From NCBI GenBank assembly GCA_026119855.1, contig JAOWBW010000025.1, positions 1,984,001-2,048,000 on the forward strand: DNA of 64,000 bases, given 5' to 3'. A program made the position numbers and the translations under genes. The notes under the pieces were generated by a model. It saw only the letters and a list, made by a program, of their open reading frames with translations. It searched no databases and was not told where the DNA came from. Positions 55,714 to 64,000 of the stretch are shown piece by piece (positions within the stretch are counted from its first letter, which is position 1; the number at the start of each line of letters is the position of its first letter). This DNA comes from Campanula takesimana (Eukaryota; Streptophyta; Magnoliopsida; Asterales; Campanulaceae).

Positions 55714-56475
55714 TTAAGATATGGATAATAAATTGTGCTTGAGCCCTTCGACGAGAGAGACTCTTTCAATGCACACTTTGTCTTTCTTGAGCTTTCCATA
55801 TGCAACAACTTGACCTTTGTTATTATCACCAAACGTTACTGAGAGACCTCTTTCTTCATGGACATCTTCTAATAAGGATTTATCTTCAGTCATGTGTCTT
55901 GAACACCCACTATCGAGAATCCATTCATAATTTCTAGCTTTTGAAGATCCAGCCATGAAACAAAGAACCTTTTCAGCCTTTTTTAACATTTTTTCTTGTT
56001 CAGCAATCACTTCATCATCATTGATTTTGGAGATTGGAGCAGTTGCTTCAACTTGAGGTCTGATGTAAGCTCCTTTTCTCAACTTGTTCCTTGCGCTTAG
56101 ATCACATCGTGAGAATAATAATCCACCATCGCTTTGAGCCGGAGTGAGAAATCCTTGTTCAACGAGCTCGCTGATGGTTGGTCCTTTCTTCCTTTTCACT
56201 TCTTGAAAACCTGCAGATTTCTTGATAGGTTTATTCAAGACATTCATATCAGGAACATCCTTGGAGAAGTCATCATCAGAATCATAAGTATCAACTTCAT
56301 CATCATTTGCCACCAAACAAACGAGTCCATCATCAGAATCTTCATCGCTCTCATCTGAGTCTATTTCAATCCAAGTGTTCTGGTCATTTGCTGGTGATTC
56401 TTCTTCAGCAACCATTCCCTTGTGACGAGTGAATTTTGGAGTGAACTTGGGAGTATGGCTGCTCTTCTTCTGCAT
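55714..56475 (-). pseudogene. pol: Element I gag C terminus and protease
   Basis: A 253-codon open block: acidic gag tail (DSDESDEDSDDG) and then the protease with WILDSGCSRHMT near 55917 and LVEGLKHNLLSIS. It ends in TAA where Gln is expected (SIS-Q-LCDKG). Confidence 0.85.
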
Positions 56476-57492
56476 ATATTCAAATTTTGGAGTTGGGCAG
56501 CTTGAAGCAAAGTGTCATGGTTTCCTGCAATTAAAACAAACAAGGTCTTCTTTTGTTTTTGAATCACTGCTCCTCGTGAACTTTGGAGGAGCTCTGCTGG
56601 TAGATCCTTGAAATTTGTTGGTTGATCCGGGTCTTGAGAATTTTCTGAACTTTTGAAATTTCTTCACAAATAAAGCGAAGTCTTCATCATCCATGTCTAG
56701 TAGCTCAGAGGTAGAAATTTTGGGATCGAAACTTTTCTCTTCTTGAACCGGCGCAGGCGCATGGGCTTCTTCTCTATGCGCCACCATTGCTATGGATTTT
56801 GACTTTCCTTCAGTTTCACTGGTTCGTTGGAGTTTGAGCTCATAAACTTTGAGATTTGTATAGAGGTTCCTTAAAGTCCAAACATCTAAAGTTCCGGCGT
56901 CTGCAAGAGCGCTGGATTTATGTAGGTATCTTGATCCAAAAGCTTGGAGAAAATTGACATTCAAATCTTTGTTTGAAAACTTCATGCCAAGTGAAATACA
57001 TAGATTTATAATTTCACAGTAGCGTTCATAAGTTTGTCTTAAGGTTTCACCGGGGAGTTTAGAGAAATTGTTGAATCTCTTTTGCACTTCATATTTCTTG
57101 TTCTCCTTACAAACAGTATCTCCTTCTATATGCTCTTCAATAGCATCCTATAGCTCATTAGCAGTAGCACAATGCATAACTTGTTGTTTCATAGCCGTGC
57201 TTAGAGTGCTTTGGAGAATGTTTCTTGCTTTGCCATCATTTGCAACTCTTCTTGTTTCTTCCTCAGTCCATTCTTCCCTTGGTTTCTTGATGGTTGGTTG
57301 AGCAGCATTGGTGCGCGGATTTGGATTCGCTTTCATAGGGATGTAAGGTCCATAAACCACGGTGTCATGAAGTCTTTCATCGATTGGGTTGAGATGGGTC
57401 AATATGCTGAATTTCCACACGTCAAAATGATCTTCATCAAAGACCGGAACGTGAGTGTAGTTTGCAGTTGCCATAGGTTTTGAGTTTGCCAT
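56476..57492 (-). pseudogene. gag: Element I gag
   Basis: ATG at 57492 (MANSKPMATANYTHVPVFDEDHFDVWKF) starts a UBN2-type copia gag about 60 bp after the primer site. A TAG near 57148 (Trp expected) interrupts it, the frame continues through GETLRQTYERYCEIINLCISLG and NFLQAFGSRYLHKS, and the zinc knuckle CFNCRKP*HFASSC near 56540 carries a TGA in place of its Gly codon. Two stops but no frameshift was evident. Confidence 0.85.
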
Positions 57493-57550
57493 TTAGAATC
57501 GGCACCCAAGCTGTTAAGCTTGAAAAACAAAAATGTTTTATAAAGGTGTT

Positions 57551-57563
57551 TGCTCTGATACCA
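57551..57563 (-). other. Element I primer-binding site
   Basis: TGGTATCAGAGCA on the - strand two bases inside the 5' LTR; copia-type initiator methionine tRNA site. Confidence 0.9.
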
Positions 57564-57565
57564 CT

Positions 57566-58968
57566 TGTTGGTCCCAAAGGGCAACAAGGGTATGAAAAAT
57601 AGCTAGAGAGGGGGTGAATAGCTGTTTTAAAATTCTTTTCGTACCCTTGATAAACTCAATTGCAAATGCGCACTTTATCAAATAAGCGTTATGATATGCG
57701 CCTATGTGAGTGAGTGAAATGCACAGCGGAATTTAGTAATGTAAATAGGCGCAAAGTATGATAAAGGGGGCGCACACACACTCTAAGTATTTTGGCTCAA
57801 AGTGGGTGAAATAAGAAACTAAGGCAAATGATATAACAAACACAACACAGTTCAATCAATCAATCTACAATGAATAAACAATCAAATAGTTAGATATGAT
57901 ATGACTTGAAAGGAAATAGCATGATAATAAGTACGCGCTATTTGGAGAGGTTCGATCAGGAAAATGATCTACGTCCTCTACCAAGATGGTTAGTCTTGGA
58001 TTTCTAATGGAGATCTTATATAATGAGAGAGTGTTACAAATTACAATCGTTTGAGCTTATACACTAACTCAAGATCTAATATTCTATGAAAGAACAAATC
58101 CTAGACAATAACCGGTGTATCTCTAAAAGAAAGATCTAAGTGATCAAACTTAAAGAGGTGCGTGTGTGATTTTAGATTCAAGGCTGTTTAGATCATTGAG
58201 ATTGAGAGCACAAGAAAACTAAAGTGTTTTCGCTTGAGGATCTAGGCTAAGGATGAAGTTATGAAGCTGTTCTTGAGAATTCTGGAAATAACAAAGGCAA
58301 TCTTCAAATCTTCAACAAATGCTTGAGAGAGAAATTCTTGAAATTCTTAGCAACTTCAAATGGTTGAAGTTATGGGGTATTTATAGTAGAGCCCCAAAAA
58401 CTAGCCATTGGAAATCCTTGGTGAGTCAGAGAAAGGACGGATGTGCTGTCACTCATTGAGTGGAGCACGTGTCCTTTTATAGCCGTTAGACACATAATAC
58501 AAATATGACCGTTATGGACAGGTGTCCTTAGATGCGGGCGCATTCGTGTTATTTAACCACCGTTGGGTCATTGGCGTAGTTTGAATCTTCTTCAAGTCTT
58601 CTAGTATTCATTAAATCACTGAGTGAATACATCACTATAAGGCGCGTGAGCTAAGAGAGGAGCGTTACACTTTGCAGGCGCATAAGAGGCGCAGGCGCAC
58701 TGTGAGGCGCGTAGCGCGGCGCGGCGCGTGAGTGAGGCGCTTAGGCGCATGGCGCATATCTTGGCTCAAACTCGTGATTTTCTTGAATCTTGATATTCTT
58801 GCCCTATTCCTAAGCCTATTCTATTACAATGGACAACCTAAAAAATGAAGTATAAATACTTCTTACATGTGGGTCTAAATTCCATGAAATAAAACTTAGG
58901 TGATGGATCAATCAAATCTAATCAATCCTATTACATTGAAACTGAGATATAAGTGGGCATACCCAACA
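57566..58968 (-). repeat. Element I 5' LTR
   Basis: 1403 bp; GGCGC array at 58641-58757 better preserved than in the 3' LTR (GGCGCATAAG where the other has AGCTCATAAG). Confidence 0.95.
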
Positions 58969-58973
58969 GACCA

Positions 58974-59320
58974 AAAGAAAGAAAATGAGATGGAGATTTT
59001 CTTACCTCAACAATGGAGAGAGAGAGAGATTACTGTGTGTGTGTGTGTGTGGTGAGGAAGAGAGTGAGGGAGAAGGGAGGTATAAGGGAGATATTTAAAT
59101 TAGTTTCACAATTAACCCCTCTACTTCTACCTTTAACACATAAACCCTTAGATCCCTCTTTCAACTAAAGCCCCTAACTTCACACTTAGCACAATTGATC
59201 AATTAAAAAGCTAGGCATGAAATATTATAAAACACAAAATGCACACATAAATAAATAAATAAAATAAATAAATAAATATTTATTACTAAGAAAATAGATA
59301 CGGGTTTTCGGGTCGTGACA
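58974..59320 (-). repeat. Element H 3' LTR, 5' part
   Basis: On the - strand begins TGTCACGACCCGAAAACCCG at 59320. Together with 45767-47452 it makes a LTR of about 2033 bp. Holds (GT)n near 59035 and an AAAT-rich run near 59250. Confidence 0.88.
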
Positions 59321-59333
59321 TTCACTCCAACTT
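59321..59333 (-). other. Element H polypurine tract
   Basis: AAGTTGGAGTGAA on the - strand directly before the LTR; J has AAAGGTGGAGTGAA in the same place. Confidence 0.75.
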
Positions 59334-59355
59334 AAAAGAAAATTCATCCCGAATT

Positions 59356-61398
59356 TTATAAATACTTACCCGAAACAAAAAGCCACAGATATTTCCATTC
59401 CATCTCTTCTCGAAGCTCCCATGTTGATTCTTCGACATTGTGATTCCTCCATAGTACTCTTACCAACGCTATGCTTTTATTCCTCAACTCTTGAACTTTG
59501 GTATCAAGAATCTGAACCGTTCGTTCCTCGTATGACATGTCAGGCTCTATATCCTCAGGTACCCTCGGTAACACGTGAGATGAATCGTGCAAATACTTCC
59601 GAAGCATAGAAACATGGAAGACGTTATGTAACCGGTCTAGAGAAGATGGTAACGCAAGTCGATAAGCAAGAAGTCCCACTTTTCCCAAAATCTCAAACGG
59701 TCCTATAAACCTCGGAGCCAATTTACCTTTCTTCCCAAACCTTCGAATACCCACCTTCGGAGATACCTTCAAGAATACAAAGTCCCCGGTCTGAAAATTA
59801 AGATTCCGTCTTCGGTGATCAGCATAGCTCTTTTGTCGACTCTGGGCTGTCTTCAATCGATCTCGAATAATTCTGACTTTCTCAACTGAATCCTGAATCA
59901 AATCAATACCCCATATCTTTGCTTCCCCGATCTCATCCTAACAGATAGGTGATCTACACTTTCTTCCATACAAAGCCTCATAAGGAGCCATCTCGATGCT
60001 AGCCTGATAATTGTTACTATAAGAGAATTCCACTAAAGGTAAATGCGTATCCCAAGAATCAGAAAAGTCTACCGAACAAGCTCGTAACATATCTTCTAAA
60101 ATATGAATAGTCCTCTCAGATTGACCGTCAGTCTGAGGGTGAAAAGCCGTACTGAACCTCAAATCTGTACCCAAGGCTGCCTGACGCTTTCCAGAATCTA
60201 GAAGTAAACCGCGGATCACGATCTGATACAATGCTAACCGGAACCCCATGTAATTTCACAATATCATTAATATAAAGGGTCGCAAGATTTTCCATCGATA
60301 ATCTAATATCAATCGGTAAGAAATGAGCATACTTGGCCAGTCTATCCACGATTACCCAAACACTGTCATACTTCCTACGGGTACGAGGTAGTCCCGTAAC
60401 AAAATCCATCGTCACATGTTCCCATTTCCACTCCGGAATCTCTAATGACTGAAGTAGTCCTGCGGGCCTCTGATGCTCAGCTTTGACCTGCTGACAAGTT
60501 AAACACTTCGATACATACTCAGCTATTTCCCTCTTCATGTTGTTCCACCAGAAATGTTGCTTTAGATTTTGGTACATCTTCGTACTACCAGGGTGAATAG
60601 TATATCTCGATTTATGACCCTCATCTAAAACTTGCCTCTTTATACCATCAACATCGGGTATACACAATCGTCCACGAAAAGTTAACACTCCATTCGAGCT
60701 AATAGAAAAATCCTCAAAGTTCTTCTCTTTCATTTTTCCCATTATTTTCACTAACTCTGGGTCTTCTTTCTGAGCTTCCTTTATTCTCTGAATTAGGGTT
60801 GGAGATACCCTAATGTTCGCAAAAATAGCCCCATGTCTCGATTCACGAGGACACCAGTCTCGAACATCCTCAAGCATTTTCCACTCTCGAACCATCATCG
60901 AAGCCACATAAGATTTTCTACTAATCGCATCAGCTACAACATTCGCCTTTCCCGGATGATAAGATATTTTACAATAATAGTCCTTCAAAAGTTCCATCCA
61001 TCTGCGCTGTCGATTATTTAGTTCCTTCTGGGAGAAAAGATACTTCAAACTCTTGTGATCCGTGAAAATCTCAAATTTTGCCCCGTAAAGGTAATGCTTC
61101 CACTTATGAAGAGCAAATACAATAGCTGCCAATTCCATGTCGTGAGTAGGATAATTCTGTTCACTCGGACTCAACTTCCTCGAAGCATACGCGATAACTT
61201 TCCCATTATGCATTAAAACACAACCTAAGCCTTCCTTCAATGCATCACTATAAATCACTAGGTCATCGTTCCCATTAGGCAACGCTAAAATCGGTGCAGT
61301 AGTCAACCTCTTCTTCAGCTCTTCAATACTGTTGTTACATTTTTCGGTCCACTCAAACGGAACATTCTTTCGGGTCAACTGGGTCATCGGTGTAGCAA
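59356..61398 (-). pseudogene. pol: Element H pol: RNase H, integrase, chromodomain
   Basis: From the J junction: end of RT (IATPMTQLTRKNVPFEW), gypsy RNase H (VIYSDALKEGLGCVLM near 61255, HDMELAAIVFALHKWKHY, FTDHKSLKY), integrase zinc domain (HPGSTKMYQNLKQHFWW, CLTCQQVKAEH), core (MDFVTGLP near 60405, IVSDRDPRF near 60230, HPQTDGQSERTI near 60130). A small deletion near 60190 shifts the frame, and TGG to TAG near 59940 makes a stop. The C-terminal block 59901-59356 has GDFVFLKVSP and a chromodomain (VQILDTKVQELRN...VRVLWRNHNVEESTWE). Chromodomain and LHNVFHVSMLRKY fit the Tekay (Del) lineage. Confidence 0.9.
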
Positions 61399-63542
61399 TG
61401 TCGCGACCCCGACCCCGCGGGCCGGGAAATCGCGAGCTGGACGTCGACTTAACACACAAATACTAAAATACTGAAGATAAAAATTCCATTTTTATACCCA
61501 AAAGGTTTAAAACAAAGTTTTAGAAATCTAAGTTTAACAACAACAACAAACTACTAGTATAAGCTTCACAAGCTCACACAAAAAATACAAAAGATTACAA
61601 ATCTTAATGACGTCATTGTTGGTAAAACTATTCCCAAAAGGTTATACATTTAAATAATGCAAACCGATCAATAACAACCTGCCCAAAATATCAATCCTCT
61701 CGACGTCCTCCTCGGTCCGCAAATCCTAATCCTTTCCTCCTGGGGGGGGTTAAGGAAAAATCAAAGATAAAAGAAAGGGGGTGAGATAAATATCAAAAAG
61801 TTACTAATCCAACTACATGACATACTAAGATGCAATAGATAATGATAATAATTTCACATAGCACATAGCAAATATCATTTAACAGATAGCAGCGGAAATA
61901 AACAAGTAACAAAGGATACTGAGCCAAGGTTTCCCCAATAAAGGATATAACAATCTGATCAATGACGATAGGGCCGCATCGAAGAGCAGCATCAATAAGC
62001 AGCATCAAAGAGCCGATAACCAATCAACGATAGCAGCATAATAGCTGAAGAGAAAACCCGGTACCGGAACCAATAACCAAACGATAACTGAGTATACGAC
62101 ACAAAGTCGCAACCCCTTATAATAGCAAGACTGTTCCCAAAAAAGGAGCTAGCTCATCTCACATCCAAGGCCAATCTGGAGGAGGGAAATAATGGGGCAA
62201 AACAATGGTCAACATTATAATGGACTCGGCTCGTTGCCATTATAATCTTTTCCATCGCCCAACACAACCACAAATACCAGCTGGACTTTTAAATAAATGC
62301 CAAGTAATAAATACTAGCTCAAATAAATGACTCATGATTCTGAAGTAGGGAACCATACCAATTAACCACCAAGAAGATGAAATAAAACCAACCACACAAA
62401 ATAAAGTGCTCAACCATTTCCAAACAATAATTAATCAAATCCCATAACACATTTGTTCACAAATGAACCATTCCCAACATTAGAGTATTCCACAATGACC
62501 ATTTAAACCATTTAGGGTGGTACCCAAAACCTAGACCAAAATGCATCCTAGTCTTTAACCAAACAAAGAGGGAATTCCAGAAATTTGGGGCGGGCGGGCG
62601 CTTGTACAGGGGCGGGCGGGCTCCCATTATGACAGAATCTAAGGGTCAGGAAAGGGGAAAGTGGGCGGGTGCCTGAGGCCTTATGGGCGGGCGCCCGGTC
62701 TACGCGGCTGGGCAAAATCCTGTTGGGTTTAACACATTCACACCTAAATCAAACCCAAAATCAACACTTCCAATACTCTTAACAATGTACTAAAACAACA
62801 TATGAACTTCTAGGAGACCTAGATAACAACATTTAACCACACAAATCAAGATTTAATCTCAACATTCATATTATCACAACTTTTAACCAAAAATCCAAAT
62901 AAATTCCAAATAATTTCTAAAGTCAACCAAGAATCAATGTATATCATCTAAATCATCATATGAACATAGAATGAGCTTTTTAACACAAAAATGGGGGAAA
63001 GTAACTTACTTGGATTTTATCAAAGTTGACGGAATTCGAATTTTCTTTGTTCTCTACGATCCTATCGACGATCTAAACATTTTTCGTATAATGAGAAATG
63101 AGAAACAAAGACTAGAAGATGGTCAATAAGAAGAGAGAGAGAGAAGTTTTCTTACCTTCACCCTTGGCTATGGAGAGAGAGAGAGAGAAATGTCTGGGAA
63201 AGATGGTGAGGTGAAAGTGAGGTAGGTGAGGGGAAAAGAGGGAGTAAGTAGGATGATAAATTAGAATAGTTTCACTTAGGCCCCTTCTACTACTCAACTA
63301 ACACTACCACTACTACTACTACTACTACTACAACCCATATTTCCCCACTAACACTAAGACCCAATAAATTCCACACTAGCATAATTGGTCAATAAAAATG
63401 CTAAGCACGAATACATCATGAAACACAAAATGCACACATAAATATTTAAATAAATAAATAATTCAAATAAATAGATAATCCATAAATAAATAATTAAATA
63501 TTTATTACTAAGAAAATAGAGGCGGGTTTTCGGGTCGTGACA
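61399..63542 (-). repeat. Element J 3' LTR (same family as H)
   Basis: 2144 bp, TGTCGCGACC...CGTGACA on +, inserted in H pol at AGCAA (61394-61398). It is a 3' LTR because an internal 3' end with purine tract adjoins it at 63543. GC boxes of GGGCGGGCG type at 62587-62603, 62608-62624, 62662-62675 and 62684-62699 stand where H has GTGCGGCCGCCC boxes. (ACT)n near 63302-63330. Confidence 0.85.
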
Positions 63543-64000
63543 TTCACTCCACCTTTAAAGAAAATTCGTCCCGAATTTTAAATTACCTACCCGAAAGATC
63601 AAATAGCCATGAACACGCTAATTCCGTCACTTCCCGAATTTCCCCATCATCAATTTTAAACCATCATATGGCAACCTTAAACAATGCTTACAACATAACA
63701 ACCTCTCGTACTTAACTTCCTTCAATCATTACCTTCACTACTAATTAGAATCCATGTTCCAAAATCGAAGAATCCAAATTTCTCTTAAACATAACTCCCG
63801 AGATACTACAAACTTATCTCATTTCATAAACTTATTTACACTACAAGGATACTTCCACTTGTAAACCGCATACTTAGTATTACTCCCCAGAGATTCAAAA
63901 CATTAAACCATTTCGAGCTAAATCAGCTTCTTAAAATATGGAAAGCTAAAGAAATTTTTCCGTCCCCATAATATTCACCAAGGTGGCTATATCTCCAAGG
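63543..64000 (-). mobile_element. Element J internal 3' end (continues off-window)
   Basis: Purine tract AAAGGTGGAGTGAA on the - strand at 63543-63556, then AT-rich untranslated sequence similar at its edge to 59321-59370. No coding frame in this stretch. Confidence 0.7.

Larger units (their letters stand above)
47453..58968 (-). mobile_element. Element I: SIRE-like Ty1/copia element, defective, in H's LTR
   Basis: 11.5 kb with LTRs of 1412 and 1403 bp (roughly 35-40 differences), perfect target duplication GACCA (47448-47452, 58969-58973), primer site and purine tract. Gag, protease, RT and RNase H are readable with a few stops; the integrase core is deleted. A large extra gene with an intron lies between pol and the 3' LTR. 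GGCGCA motifs are scattered everywhere. Confidence 0.95.
45767..61398 (-). mobile_element. Element H: Tekay-like Ty3/gypsy element (3' half)
   Basis: On the - strand: RNase H, integrase and chromodomain (61398-59356), purine tract, and 3' LTR (59320-45767) that contains element I. Its 5' half lies beyond element J, off-window. Low-side flank is CTCCT (45762-45766). Confidence 0.85.

Noticed and set aside
45767..63542. One long minus-strand gypsy element bounded by the two TGTC...GACA LTRs
   Set aside because: No primer site adjoins 61399, and an internal 3' end lies to the right of 63542; the two LTRs belong to different elements.

Overview
This window looks like nuclear DNA of a flowering plant with a repeat-rich genome. 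Apart from a short decayed host-type gene it is LTR retrotransposons nested in one another, one SINE and their decay products. Large plant-type Ty1/copia and Ty3/gypsy elements, a Tat-type pol with an archaeal-type RNase H, a Tekay-like chromodomain integrase, and copia primer sites of the form TGGTATCAGAGCC all point to an angiosperm. I cannot name the species. No rRNA, tRNA, CRISPR or intact host gene was seen.

Layout. (1) Element A, a decayed Tat/Retand-like Ty3/gypsy element on the + strand, fills <1-32281; its 5' LTR is cut by the window edge. Inside it are element B (2736-11296, a nearly pristine copia element with a 1318-codon gag-pol and two identical-length 1512 bp LTRs, TSD GTGGA) and element C (13569-21570, a SIRE-like copia element lacking RT and RNase H, TSD GTTAT/GTTGT, itself hit by a tRNA-derived SINE at 16759-16926). 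After its integrase, A carries conserved hairpins, an antisense ORF, four successive tandem-repeat arrays and the 3' LTR. (2) 32282-34476 holds two tandem remnants of a plant-mobile-domain-like gene with recognisable introns; A sits in an intron of the first. (3) Element E (34477-45766 visible), another Tat-type element, is interrupted by its close, pol-less relative F (36321-44258). (4) E gag is interrupted by element H, a Tekay-like gypsy element on the - strand (45767 onward). H's 3' LTR is split by element I (47453-58968, a SIRE-like copia element on the - strand, TSD GACCA), and its pol is split by the LTR of a second member of the same family, J (61399-63542, continuing past the window).

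Nesting order gives relative ages: A before B and C; E before H, H before I and J. LTR mismatches counted by eye agree: A about 3 percent, C about 2 percent, I nearly 3 percent, F around 5 percent, B only 2 differences in 1512 bp. B is the only element whose proteins look functional.

The most interesting structure lies outside the proteins. A hairpin with covarying inner stem (CTACG ... CGTAG) occurs four times in the 3' regions of A and F. GC-rich boxes built on GCGGGCGCC or GCGCGC sit upstream of the LTR TATA boxes in unrelated lineages (B, E, F; related clusters in H, J and I) and again in the leaders of B, E and F. Several elements carry private short motifs spread through LTR, leader, introns and even coding linkers: GGCGCA about every 17 bp in I, GTGTTACC/GATGTTATC in C, AGCCGTACGGCT in A. 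Both SIRE-like elements hold an extra gene between pol and the 3' LTR with its own TATA-like start; in I it has a clear GT-AG intron.
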